From Diphasiastrum complanatum (Eukaryota > Streptophyta > Lycopodiopsida > Lycopodiales > Lycopodiaceae), in contig CM055099.1 of the NCBI GenBank assembly GCA_029204225.1, forward strand, positions 53,456,334-53,520,333: a stretch of DNA of 64,000 nucleotides, in the 5' to 3' direction. Positions 11,722 through 22,090 of this stretch are shown here, in pieces. The notes beneath the pieces were generated by a model. That model saw only the letters and a list, made by a program, of their open reading frames with translations. It did not search any database and had not been told where the DNA came from. Numbering within the stretch: the stretch's first letter is position 1; each line of letters begins with the position of its first letter. Position numbers and translations under genes: made by a program.

Positions 11722-12012
11722 CATTAGAGGAGTTTTGAGTTCCAAAAAGACCCTTTAAGAATTCGTGCAAGATGTAGTTTATATTATTAAAATATTATAA
11801 CACTAATACTTTTGACTTGCCATAACTTTTTAATCGTAGTTCAAAAGTATGTCATCTAACATATCATTGGAAAGTCTTTGTTTCGTGCTTTCCAATGCGT
11901 TAAACTCTGCTAAATTTGGACTTACCACTAAAAAGTTATGCCATTTTTAGTGTGGAATCAAAATGTGGACTCAAAAAGTTACGTTACGTAGATTTCAAAT
12001 TTGAGTGTTTTG
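11722..12012 (+). mobile_element. Left terminus of MITE/DNA transposon family (CATTAG family)
   Basis: Starts CATTAGAGGAGTTTTGAG and is closely similar over about 290 bases to the left part of the 378-bp MITE at 59982-60359, up to GAGTGTTTTGA. The insertion point is visible because the host Tat ORF3 sequence (CCAACCATCAGGAA) breaks exactly at its first base. No matching right end was found downstream, so this copy is truncated or continues as a larger element with the small ORFs at 12001-12742. Confidence 0.75.
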
Positions 12013-12403
12013 AAGAGCCGTAAGGAATTCCAAGAATCTCACGAAGCCTGGATGGTGCTCCAAAAGGGATTGGAGGAAGGCGTTGGAGAATTGTTGCAAA
12101 ACAATCTCCAAAAGTATGAACAACAACGTAGGGCCGCCGCCGAGAAGCTCTTAAAACATGGCCAAAGTCACTTGGGATCGGGAGGAAGGGGCAATCTAGA
12201 GGCCCAATTTGTAAGTGCAATATTTTTTAATATGATTCTATTTTTGTAGTGAGATTGTTAATGTTTTTTATTGCTAAACTATATTGTATTACTAAATTAT
12301 GTTTTTTTGTTGAATGTAGCTTAGTGATTTTGGAAGACACATGACCGTCGCGGAGTACAAGCAAGGTTACGATCATGGATATGCCGGCCTTAAGGCTTTA
12401 TGA
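12001..12403 (+). CDS. Small two-exon hypothetical ORF
   Basis: An open frame ends at a good splice donor (AATTT|GTAAGT, donor at 12211) and continues in phase from an acceptor (TTGAATGTAG, ending 12319) to a TGA at 12401. The predicted C-terminal part reads SRKEFQESHEAWMVLQKGLE, then GVGELLQNN, QQRRAAAEKLL and finally MTVAEYKQGYDHGY. It is hydrophilic and probably helical. I do not recognise the family. The frame runs into transposon-end sequence on its 5' side, so the true start and any upstream exon are unknown. It may be the tail of a transposon-encoded protein rather than a host gene. Confidence 0.35.
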
Positions 12404-12440
12404 AATTCCATGGATTGTTTCCAATCGTAAACTCTTAACG

Positions 12441-12742
12441 TTATAAAGCAACTAAATCACGCAAACGGGCATGAACTACATTGCCACGCGTATTTTTTAT
12501 AACTCCACCACGTGGATTAAGATCATAATACACACTACACGATTCTTGGGAAGGAGCATCTTCGGAAGTTCTTCTCTCGGATGATTCACCTGAAGAAGAT
12601 AACACAAGATTTTTGATTTTATCTCTTTGTTGAGGAGATAGATTCTCAAACCACTCTTGATTATATTCTTCAGGCTCTTGACAAGCTCTTCTCCTAGATG
12701 GTCTCCCACTTACCTTCCACTTGACCTACCACTTGAAGACAT
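12441..12742 (-). CDS. Small hypothetical ORF, convergent with the previous one
   Basis: The minus strand has ATG TCT TCA AGT..., then after ten codons AGGTAAGTG breaks the frame or acts as a donor; the frame starting within it stays open to TAA at 12441. The second part reads RPSRRRACQEPEEYNQEW and FENLSPQQRDKIKNLV, then SSSGESSERRTSEDAPSQ and GGVIKNTRGNVVHARLRD. The composition is charged and disordered. No family recognised. Likely part of the same mobile unit as the ORF at 12001. Confidence 0.3.
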
Positions 12743-12746
12743 TGTA

Positions 12747-13451
12747 GTTAGAATTAAAGTAGAATCACTGTGCTACTGTACTGTGGGTCCTATCAGTTGA
12801 TAAAGATTAGTTGGCCTCGCCACGAAGCAAGTTGATGGGACACACGTCCCACCAACGGCAACCTGGGTCATGCATGGGTTGCCTGAGTGAACAACTATAT
12901 GTACAGTGTAATTTTGTTTTGAGAAATGCAGTTGCTATGTGAGCTTGTTGTGGAGAGTGTTTTCTGTTTGTGTTACTATGTAGCATGATCTGTGCTCCAA
13001 AGCAAATTCTAAGTTGGTATCAGAGTCGTACAGAGAGTGTACACAAAATATCATCACCGTTGAAGAGAGCTTCAAGAAGTTTGATAAGTTTAGATCAAAA
13101 CTTTCTATACTTAAAGTTTGTTAACTTTAAAAATATGTATATGACTATATAAGTAGACTCTACTTTAAGGGAGAGAGTTAAAATTAAAGTGGAATCATTG
13201 TGCTACTGTACTATGGGTCATATTAGTTGATAAGGATTAGTTGGCCTCACCACGAGGCAAGTCGACGGGACACGCAGCCCGCCAACGAAACCTAGGTCAT
13301 GCATGGGTTGCCTGAGTGAACAACTATATGTACAGTGTAATTTTGTTTTGAGAAATACAATTGCTATGTGAGCTTGCTGTGGAGAGTGTTTTCTGTCTGT
13401 GTTACTGTGTAGCATGATCTGTGTTCCTGTGTGAAGCAGATTCTAAGTATT
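12747..13451 (+). mobile_element. TRIM-like miniature LTR retrotransposon
   Basis: Two direct repeats of about 266-272 bp (12747-13012 and 13177-13447) with high similarity flank an internal region of only about 160 bp. After the first repeat comes TTGGTATCAGAGTCG (13014-13028), a tRNA-iMet primer site, and before the second comes a purine-rich TTTAAGGGAGAGAG (13164-13177). There is no coding capacity. This is the layout of a terminal-repeat retrotransposon in miniature. Oddly, the second repeat is followed by a decayed copy of the primer site (TATTGTATCAAAG, 13449-13461), as if a further unit once followed. Exact TG/CA ends are blurred. Confidence 0.75.
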
Positions 13452-15102
13452 GTATCAAAGAAAAACTTTAAAAGTTAGAAAGTAGTGGAGAATGGGAGTG
13501 AAAGAGTATTGAAGACTTTTAGATTAGAAGAGTAAGCAATGAATAGAAAGCAATAGATTAATAGTAAGCAAGAACAAACAAGATCAATAGAGCAAGCAAA
13601 AGCAAGAGCAAGATCACTAGCAATGACGAGCAACCAAAAGCAAGCAAGCAAGATCTATAGAGCTTAGAAAAGCAATAGCAAGCACGAGTACTAAACACTA
13701 GATTAGAAAACCTACAAAACTTGAAAGCAAAAGAAGAGGAGCAAGAATGATCGCGGAAATGCTATTTTATTGGCATTCAAGTTTTGCGTGGATTATTTAT
13801 GCAGAAGTTATCCACGCGCGGATCATCCACGCGATATCCACTCATGGATGCTCCACGCGTTTTGTTTTTCCTCTCTTTGCACGTGAGAGGGCCCCCCACA
13901 TGGGCTTGCATGCTTCAAATGTCATTCAAAATTCTCATAATCTTTTCTAGATTTTAAAAAGAATATTTTATTTATATTTTTTAATATGATGGAATGTAAA
14001 AAAATCAATTCAAAGATCATTATGGTAGTATTTAATTGTTAAAACTAGTTTTATATTGTTATAAATTTTATTTTTCTTTGAGATTTGACATACAAGACAA
14101 AATCATGAGATAAGAAATAGTACATATTATTATTAAACAAGTAATTTGACAAGTTTTTCAAGATTTTATGACATAATATTATGTCAAATCGGTGATGTCA
14201 TAAAACATTTAGTTTATTAGTAATCTAGGTGTCATAGATTTGATATAATTTGATGACATAATTACATGGCCAAATAATTTTTTTTTGCTTTTGTCATGTG
14301 GCCTCTTAAATGGTTGCATGGGGTCATTTAGATTCATGATCAAAAGCATTTATGTTATATTGAGGACCTTGGTGATATGTGACCTATATGATAAATCTTT
14401 TTAATTGTTGGTGTGTGACCTATATAACTTTATATGAAATCATAGTAATTAGTTGAAATATCATTTAGCATTGTAATAAAGATGTTTGTCAATGGTGTGT
14501 TATCTAGTATATGATTTCTTGCATACAAAGCAACCATAGATAGAAAGGACGAATGCATGTTGCTCATCATGAGATACCATGGCACACTAGGCCAATCCAA
14601 AGAGATTTATCTTTAACTAACTCGAGCCAAGTATCAATTAATCAAATGAGTGATTGAGTGGGCAATGAATCAATTGAGTATATGACTGATTGTTTGATTT
14701 TGAAAATTCCATCTTGAAAGAAAGATCGAGTGAGATCATCATTCATCTCAGACAAGAGTTTAAACTCAAAGCTTCAAACATTGATTGCTATGTGTGTCTA
14801 TTGACTGCTTCATCTTCAAGCTCTTTCATCAGTCGACGTAGACCGCCTATTGATCCATCACATGTATGTATATTGATTTATGTCATCATTTTTTTATTTG
14901 TAATAGTGATGTAATCCGATTTGCTCTTTGGATATAGTATATTGCTCTTTGGAAAGCCAAGACACCACTCCCTCACAAATGAAGGTTGAAAATGCACTAA
15001 ATGTACAAAGACTATTTTGTCAATTTTTGTCACATGCTAGAATTTGTCAATTTTCACTTGAATGACATTGAAAAAATTTGTGCAATTTGCAATTGGATTA
15101 TT
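13452..15102. other. No gene; simple AGCAA-rich and AT-rich sequence
   Basis: 13550-13700 is built of loosely repeated AGCAAGCAAGA-type words. 13790-13860 has several copies of a CCACGCG/GGATNATCCACGCG word. 13950-14300 is AT-rich with a perfect palindrome GACATAATATTATGTC at 14170-14185 and several more ATGACA/TGTCAT words nearby, which could be subterminal repeats of the CACTA element to the right. The open frame at 14690-14914 has no recognisable content. Confidence 0.4.
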
Positions 15103-15240
15103 GGACCAGTTTCAACCAGAATATGATGAGGGGATACCATGTACATGCACACAATGCAAAGGCCTTAGGATTCGGACAAGGAGGATTGTCAACAATCATA
15201 TTTGGGCCAATGGAGTGCACACAGAGAATCCAAGAGTATG
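15103..15240 (+). pseudogene. CACTA transposase-associated N-terminal zinc-finger-like fragment
   Basis: In one frame the sequence reads DEGIPCTCTQCKGLRIRTRR followed by IVNNHIWANGV, then a stop. This resembles the short Cys/His domain (C-x-C-x2-C ... H) found at the N-terminus of plant CACTA transposases, where I/V-C-P-C-x2-C is followed by V-x2-HL-x3-G. It lies 2.5 kb upstream of the tnp2 domain, further than usual. It may be the first exon of that gene. Confidence 0.45.
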
Positions 15241-15356
15241 AGAGGTAAACTCTTTGAAGTGTTTTTTGGAAATGCTTTAATCTTTGACCCTTATGACACT
15301 TCAAGTATAGTATGTACAATAAATATTGAGCGGTAGGATGAGTGCCATGATACTTT

Positions 15357-15521
15357 GAAGTTAATCTCTCACTTGCTTCTAAAAGGAAAAATCCAAACAG
15401 AATATTTAGATGAAGTTAATCTCTCACTTGCTTCTAAAAGGAAAAATCCAAATAGAATGATTAGATGAAGTTAATCTCTCACTTGCTTCTAAAAGAAACA
15501 ATCCAAATAGAATGATTAGAT
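15357..15521 (+). repeat. 55-bp tandem repeat, three copies
   Basis: Three consecutive units starting GAAGTTAATCTCTCACTTGC, at 15357, 15412 and 15467, differing at only a few positions. A partial fourth (GTAGTTAATC) follows. Confidence 0.9.
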
Positions 15522-15574
15522 GTAGTTAATCTTGATTTCCATATTCAATCACCCATAATAGCCTCTCATTCACG

Positions 15575-15577
<3 letters not shown>

Positions 15578-15647
<70 letters not shown>
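15578..15647 (+). repeat. (AG)n microsatellite, about 70 bp
   Basis: Uninterrupted GA dinucleotides. It produces spurious SLSLSL or RERERE frames on the two strands. Confidence 0.95.
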
Positions 15648-15649
<2 letters not shown>

Positions 15650-15994
15650 ATGAAAGAGTTAAAGGTAACCAACACTCCCAATTCTAGGAAGGTGTGTAGC
15701 CCTTGTTTTCTTTCGTTAAAGACGTGGTTCAAATGTTTTTTTGTTGGAAGATGAGTTCTACAAAAAAAGCCCCAATGTCGCAGGGAGGGAGCATGTGGTG
15801 ACATTCTGGAGTAGGATATAATCGTGTGGTTCGGGAGTTTTGATTAGCACTCTATAATGTTCTCTCTTTTTTTGTCTTCATGTGTGTTTAGGGTCGATGT
15901 GGGTGGGTGTGTGTGTGCGTGCGTGCGTGTGTTTATGTATGTGTTTCATGCTACTGGTTTACAGTTTGTGCTATATATTAATTTATGTTTCATG

Positions 15995-15997
<3 letters not shown>

Positions 15998-16065
<68 letters not shown>
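15998..16065 (+). repeat. (AG)n microsatellite, about 68 bp
   Basis: Uninterrupted AG dinucleotides, 350 bp from the previous tract, with a TG-rich stretch (15900-15945) between them. It lies just upstream of the acceptor-like TTTTGCAG at 16099 that opens the SET-like ORF. Confidence 0.95.
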
Positions 16066-16068
<3 letters not shown>

Positions 16069-16092
16069 TGATACATCTAACATTTTCAACTT

Positions 16093-17119
16093 TTGCAGAA
16101 GGACCATAAGTTGGTTTCAAGAAAAAGAGTCGCAAGAGAGATCGAGAATATTATTTATAGGATAAATCACATGAATATTGATTTTGGATCATCATTGGCC
16201 CTAGATGATGCTCTTGTTGATGATGATCCCTTGCATGATATAACTAGTTTATCAATGCCTTGTGATTCAATCCATGTCTCCAAATCTCTAGAACGTTCTT
16301 ACCACCCAACCACACCTATCCTAGATGTTGCACATGAGTCCTCCACGATACTCCACGTGGATTCCACAAACATGACCACCCCTTTAAAAAAGAGAACACA
16401 TCTTGGACGTATTATGACTAGTTTGAAAGATAATTGCAAATTACTACGCACTGTTGATGTGTCAAAAGACATTCTAGGTTCTTTGTCTGACCTTCCTCTT
16501 CCACCTAGCTTGCAACCATTAGTAAAGACTTTTATTAGAAGTAGATATTCATGTTGGCCACTCCAATCACTATTACCATTAAATGGAATACCATTTACGT
16601 ATTGGGGTCGAATGTACATGATCATGCCTAGTGAACACTTTCCTGAGGCTGTTTTGGGCCTTTTTGCATTGAGTAGTATTGAGGTCCCTTTAAATAGTGT
16701 TGTGACATTGATGCCATATGCAGGACCTCAATACAATTGGGTGATTGGCATGCTTTGTGTCGTCACCAATGGAGGATGCAAGTATATGGCTTGAATTAAA
16801 ATGCTCATTTTTAGAGGAGCAACGCATGCAAAGAGGCAACATCTCAAGGGAAAATCATATATACATTGATGGACTTCCAGATGTGCATGGAAACATTGTT
16901 GCATATATAAATAGTTCCATTGGCCACCCTCTATTGATGGATTGTGATTTTGAAGAACGCACCAATGGAAAAGAAGAATATTTTACTAGGAATGTAAAGG
17001 GCAGTTATGTAATGATCTATGCCACTAGATTTATTAGGTTTGGGGAGGAATTGTTCATCAAGTATAGTTTCAACCGTCCTCCACCCAAATGTTTGCAAAA
17101 GACATTAAGTCAAATGTGA
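16093..17119 (+). pseudogene. SET-domain-like protein inside a CACTA element
   Basis: Two plus frames, joined by a frameshift near 16740-16790, together look like a SET domain. The first ends with a classical SET-N block (VLGLFALSSIEVPLNSVVTL followed by MPYAG, compare GxGxFAxxxIxxGxxVxxYxG). The second continues with YIDGLPDVHGNIVAYINSS, CDFEE, then YATRFIRFGEELFIKYSF, matching the YIDG...GNxAxFINHS and AxRxIxxGEELxxxY blocks. SET domains methylate lysines in proteins, chiefly histones. The usual NHSCxPN motif is replaced by NSSIGHP, so methyltransferase activity is doubtful. The N-terminal 150 residues are acidic then Ser/Thr-rich and unrecognised. Position between the putative N-terminal CACTA fragment and tnp2 suggests it is carried by the transposon. 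A separate unrelated insertion is the alternative. Confidence 0.6.
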
Positions 17120-17317
17120 AGATTTAAATTTTGTTGATATGTAGAGATGTATAATCCATGCATCTTGATTGTATTTGGTTTGTGTCATTAAATATGTCAA
17201 ATGTTAGAAGCATTATTCGTCATTTGCCTAGATTAGATGTTAGGAGCATTCTTCGTCTTTGAGTTCATTGAATGTTAACAAGTTGAAAAGAGAAATCTGT
17301 CTAATAGATACATTGTT

Positions 17318-17574
17318 ATGTTTATACTTTTTAAACGAAGAGGTAATTTATATTCATATGCAGCATTTAGATCTATCAAGTATTGGGAGGAAATGTTTAT
17401 CAAGCATTGTTTCAACCTACTTCTTGTTATTTTGATATACAGGATTCTTCATCCTCATTTAGTGTTGGAGACAATAATCCTTGTAATGGTCGACGTAGAC
17501 GACAAATGCAATACAATGGTCCACATATAAAGCAATTACCTCGTCGTCTACGTCAAAGACATGATGAAAATTGA
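17318..17574 (+). pseudogene. Second partial copy of the SET tail plus basic linker exon
   Basis: The stretch AAFRSIKYWEEMFIKHCFN resembles TRFIRFGEELFIKYSFN of the preceding ORF, so the end of the SET domain is duplicated here. It is followed by an acceptor-like GATATACAG and then a frame reading DSSSSFSVGDNNP, RRRRQMQ, RRLRQRHDEN. This leads towards the transposase proper. It could be a decayed tandem duplicate or the linker of a SET-transposase fusion. Confidence 0.4.
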
Positions 17575-17579
17575 TGCAC

Positions 17580-19700
17580 GCATTAATCAAGAGACTAATG
17601 CATCTGAATCTAGCTCATCTAGATCTACTTCTTCGCAAACAATTCCAACAATGAAAATGAGCTTCCAATGAATGATGAATTTGAAGTCATGGGAGACATT
17701 TTGGATGATATGTACGAGAACAATATTGTAGCTAGATACAATGAACAAGATGAGGAGGCACTTTTGTCTAAAGAAGTCGCTTATTGACGAGTTGAAAGAT
17801 TTGTGGAAGGGGATAAAAGCATATGACATTTCGCGCCCCTTACATGAGAGGGAGTTTACACTACATGCCATTGTAATGTGGACAATGCATGACTATCCAG
17901 GATTAGGTGAATGCTCAGGTAATCATTCAAGCAATGTCTATCTTGTGTACATAGGAGTTTGTTTACAGTTACATACAACTAGTAATTATTGACATTTACA
18001 TGATATACTACGATGGCTATAGTTATTCTTTGACATATACTTTTTTCAATAGTGATTGATAGTGTCCATTTGTTGGGCAGGCTTTCAAACGGCTGGAAAA
18101 AATGCTTGTTTTTTGTGCGGGCCAAATATGGGAAGATACTCTTTTAGTCTCAAAAAGTGGTTTATGAAAATCATCGTAAATACTTGCATGAAGGCCATCC
18201 ATTTAGAGACACTCATAGAAGAGGTTTTGGAGGAAGAGTTGAGAGAGAGATGCCTCCAAAGAGGATGTCTGTGAAAGATTGGCGAATACTATAAGAGGAA
18301 TCTCAAGCAAAGCCAATCAATGGTATGAAAAGATTATCTATATTTCATCGTTTGGAATATTGGAATAACCTTTTGATTAATCACCTACTTGATCTCATGC
18401 ACATGTTTAAAAATGTGGGTGAATCTATTTGGAAACACTTGATTGGTGAAAAAGATACCATTGTTGCAAGGCACGATCTAAAAGAATCAACCACCAAAAA
18501 AGAATATTGGATAAAGGATGGTGAAGATCATGCTCCAAAAGTACCTTGGACATTCACTAAGGAGGAGCTTAACCATGTGTGCTCCATTATTCATGACATT
18601 AGAACACCAACTGGTTTTGCTCATTCTCTACGGTCATCATTCACAGTGGATGGAGAGTTGCAAGGTCTCAAATCTCATGATTGGCTAAAGATGATTCAAT
18701 TCATCTATCCATTGTCATTCGTGGGTGCTTGTCAAAAGATATTTGTAAGACCATATACAAACTATCAATCATTGTCAAGTATTTACATGTACTTGGTGCA
18801 TTTTTTTATTTAGTATTTATTGATTGGAAATTCAAATAGACATAAAATGGATTGAATATGTTGCAGATGGATGTGTTCAAAAGAAATCCGTGAGCTGGAT
18901 CTTCGCAAGAGACATGAGGATATGGTGGAGATTGTGTGCATGTTTGAGAGATATTTTTCAACTTCCATCATGGACTCACAAGTGTATTTATTGGTGCACT
19001 TGGTTGAAGAAGTTTCTATTGCTGGTCCAGTGCACACTAGGTATAAGTGCATAAATTATCTTTTGCATGTGTATTTAGTCTAAATCAATTGATACATGAA
19101 CTCATTGAATAAAACACTTATTTATAACCATTTGTGACTTTTTAGGTGGATGTTCTTTATGGAAAGGTACATGAAAGTCTTAAAAGATTTTGTGCGTCAA
19201 AAAAGCAAGGCCTGAAGGTAGCATGTTAGAGGGATGGTTAGTACATGAATCTCTCTTTTATGTTACTGAAATTTTGCACCAACTACATCCATCTGGCGTG
19301 ATGAGGAAGCCGAAGAGGTAACTAGTGAAAAACCTTAAGGGATGGGAAAGGTCCATAGGTTGGCACCCTTCCAACGAGAAAAAATTTCTACATTCATGCC
19401 TTATAATTGTGGAGTTATGGATAAATGGTTAGACCTATATGAAGAAGAAAAAAAAAAGAGGCCCTTGTCTAGAAAGCGCCAACGACAGAATAGAGGTAGA
19501 CACATGGCCTCAAGTTCACATGATCTTGAGCCATTGCCCAAGCAATGCACTATAGAGTGGATGCATGACACACTACAAAAAGCAACAAAAGAGAGACAAA
19601 AAATATCAAACGCAGAATGGGACTTTGCAAGAGGACGCGAATGGAAGATATTATTCTTTAGATACTTTATTATTAGAACATTTTTGTTTATAACAATATT
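17580..19700 (+). pseudogene. CACTA (En/Spm) transposase, tnp2 family, multi-exon
   Basis: Blocks characteristic of plant tnp2 transposases appear in order across canonical introns. They are LIDELKDLWKGIKAYDIS, AIVMWTMHDYPGLGECSG, FQTAGKNACFLCGP, GHPFRDTHRR (shifted frame), LLDLMHMFKNVGESIWKHLI, GFAHSLRSSF, LQGLKSHDWLKMIQFIYPLS, then RHEDMVEIVCMFERYF, VYLLVHLVEEVSIAGPV and RWMFFMERYMKVLKDF. Introns that keep the phase are at 17919-18080, about 18790-18866 and 19041-19145. Stops and frameshifts near 18157, 18290 and 19205 make this copy defective. The following 19342-19660 part (LAPFQREKISTFM and a basic RKRQRQNRGRH segment) is the C-terminal region. Cut-and-paste transposition is the family role. 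Confidence 0.85.
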
Positions 19701-19745
19701 TGTTTAATCATTTTGAAACACCATGTTCATTCACAATGACTATTT

Positions 19746-20559
19746 ATGAGATTCATGTTTGTCATGTGGCAGTGCAAAATGTATAATGCTATATGGGCTT
19801 TTGGTTTCCACTTTCGTGTTGAAAGGATTGATAACAAGAGATGCACACACTATTGTGGTGTAATAGCATCTTTCCAACAAGAAAGTCAAAGCAGTGCACA
19901 AGATTGGAATCCCATCTCAGGAGATATAGAATACGTAGGAACTATACAAAATATTTATGATGTGTCATTTGGTGGAAGTGGACGCTATTTTTTATTTGAT
20001 GTGAAATGGTTCAAGGTAGTTTGTAGAGGGCCAAATGCAACCGCAATATCGGATCCAAGTGGATTTCTTGCGATTGATTCATCAAAAACATTGAGCATGG
20101 AGTCCTTTGACACATTGGTGTTGCCTCGTCACTGTGAGCAGGTGCACATTCTATGCTATAATGTTTTTCATTTTATTGCAAGTGACTTCAGTATTTGAGT
20201 TTTCGATATGTTCTAAAGTAGTGATTTTTGCAGGTGTTTTTTCAACCAGATCGACTAAAAAAGATATGGTGGTTTGTAGCTCAAGTTGAACCATGTTCAC
20301 GACGAGTATTTGAGGGTGCAAGTGTTGAGAATAAATGGAAAACCTTCATTTTAACTATGAGATTGAGCTACCTAGAGATGTAGTAAATCGTCAAACCATA
20401 CTTGAAGCACTCACTTCCATAGATGTTGAGAATAGAAATTCTAATAGTCAAGATGATGAAATAATTTTTGAAAGTGAGAGTAATGATGAAAATCATCTAA
20501 GAGGAGATGAATTGCAAGATGTTGTCGCTGATGAAATTGATTTTTGTAATTCGGAATAA
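19746..20559 (+). pseudogene. CACTA transposase C-terminal DUF4216-like region
   Basis: The part HYCGVIASFQQESQSSAQDW, NPISGDIEYVGTIQNIYDVS, then FDVKWFKVVCRG and FLAIDSSKT matches the DUF4216 domain that follows tnp2 in plant CACTA proteins (GVVVxA...D..PVxGDVxYYGxI..I.E...). An intron with good borders (20142-20233) joins CEQ to VFFQPDRLKKIWWFVAQVEP, the YVxDP...WxVVxxVxP part of the domain. A frameshift near 20335 switches to the acidic C-terminus (EIELPRDVV ... DEIDFCNSE, stop at 20557). Together with tnp2 this defines the element to at least 20559; terminal inverted repeats were not identified. Confidence 0.75.
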
Positions 20560-20749
20560 AAATTGATTATTACAATTCTGAATGAAATTCATTCTTGCAA
20601 TGCTTTCAAATGATTGTTATTTAGCCAAAATAGAGTCTCATTTATGGTCAAGTAAGTGAAAAGAATAGACATAGTTTGACTTCAATCCCATTTTTTTGGA
20701 GATAGATGTATGGCTTTATGTTCCAAGAAAATTCTCATTTTTTAACAAA

Positions 20750-21178
20750 CGTTGCAAAGGCAGTAAATCACTAAAAACATGTGAGTTAATGAAATTACCA
20801 CCACAAACTATGACAAATTCAAGTGTTTCATCATAGTCAATCCTCTTGAATTGAGCATATCCCTCGGCAACTAGTCTTGTTTTATAATTGTTCACACTAC
20901 CATCTTGATTAAGCTTGATCTTAAAGACCCATTTGCAAACAGTAACATTTTGTATATTTGATGGAGGATCAATAATTTTACAAGTATCTCAAACAATAAA
21001 TCATATACTCACCTCACTTTTCATTACATCAAATCACTCTTTTGTTGCTACAGTTTCATTTACACTTGAAGGAACATCATCAAACTTAAGGTAGTAATAA
21101 GGGCAATAAAAATTAAACAATCATCAACTTGTAATTGCTTCTCTCTTCCTTGTATTTGAGCCGTGATGGTTGCATTTG
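20750..21178 (-). pseudogene. Copia reverse transcriptase N-terminal fragment
   Basis: The minus strand reads KWVFKIKLNQDGSVNNYKTR and then LVAEGYAQFKRIDYDETLEF, the first RT block of Copia (KWVFKIKxNxDGSVxxYKARLVAKGYxQxxGIDYxETFxPV). A decayed ALEAM-like region precedes it. The fragment lies directly downstream of a primer site, so gag, protease and integrase are missing: an internally deleted Copia. Confidence 0.8.
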
Positions 21179-21191
21179 GGCTCTGATACCA
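21179..21191 (-). other. Primer binding site, tRNA-iMet type
   Basis: Reverse complement TGGTATCAGAGCC, abutting an LTR that ends ...CA at 21192. Confidence 0.85.
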
Positions 21192-21700
21192 TGTTAAAAT
21201 CAAAGGTTATGAAACTCATTTGGATACTAAAACCTTGAAAAAGCATCAAAGGTTTCACTTATATCTAATAGATAGCAAACTAGCACACAAATCAACCTAT
21301 TTTGCATCTAATTGGCAAGAGCTTTTGAACACCACAATAAAACTAGAAATAGTTGATCTTCACATCCTGTCACACATGTGGAAAGTATAATACTTTGTTC
21401 AGATTCAGATCTATTCATTAGACACAAAAAATATCACATTCATCATTCATCAATTCCTCATTAAAGAGCAAACTTGCCAAAATCACCATCTCTTGGTAAT
21501 CTCTCGAAGTATGTACAAAATGAGCTCTCAATCCATATCAAATGATCTTGGATATGAGATTAGGTAGAGTGCCATTAGGGTAGACCCTAAACCCCTGGCT
21601 ATCAGAGCCTTAGATCATGCATAATTACCCTCTTGGTAGCTCGAGTCAACTGTCTTATAAAAGTAGGTGGTCGCCCTCATAAAAAATCCCAATCATCCAA
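21192..21700 (-). repeat. Copia LTR, boundaries partly defined
   Basis: The LTR end is fixed by the primer site. Its start on the far side is not; the sequence has LTR-like features such as a CACACATGTGG motif near 21372. The right limit given is approximate. Confidence 0.45.
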
Positions 21701-22030
21701 GAACACCATGATATAATTAACTTTAGAAAAATATTTATTTAACTAATTCCATTTCATTATGGACATGCAAAAAAAAAAAAAAAACTCATCATAATATAAT
21801 TCACTTTAGAAAAAAAAATATATAGCCTAATTATGATATAATTTACTTTATTTTATGACCAGTATATCATATTCAGGGATATAGTCAGTATCCCTCTAGT
21901 TTTTATGTCTAATTTATCGTTTTATGCATTTCACTGATCTTGTACATACCTTTCCACATTACAAGCAACAACTAGACATGATGTACACTAAACTTTTTGA
22001 ACAATTTAAGAATTCCAATGAATGTAATGT
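21701..22030. other. AT-rich spacer, no gene
   Basis: Contains a poly-A run (about 21769-21784) and repeated CATAATATAATT/TGATATAATT words on both sides of it. Nothing else recognised. Confidence 0.4.
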
Positions 22031-22090
22031 TTGCAATTGGAGTATCAAACCAGATTTGTGTTTTTTCTTTTGGTACAAATCCCAGTAGAG

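Noticed and set aside
15526-16165. Open frames with long SLSLSL or RERERE runs (also at 38033-38383, 40998-41342 and 41005-41233)
   Set aside because: They are translations of (AG)n microsatellites on either strand and have no other protein content.
19571-19582. CACTACAAAAAG, which looks like a CACTA terminal inverted repeat
   Set aside because: It lies inside the transposase reading frame (HDTLQKA) and has no partner at the other end.
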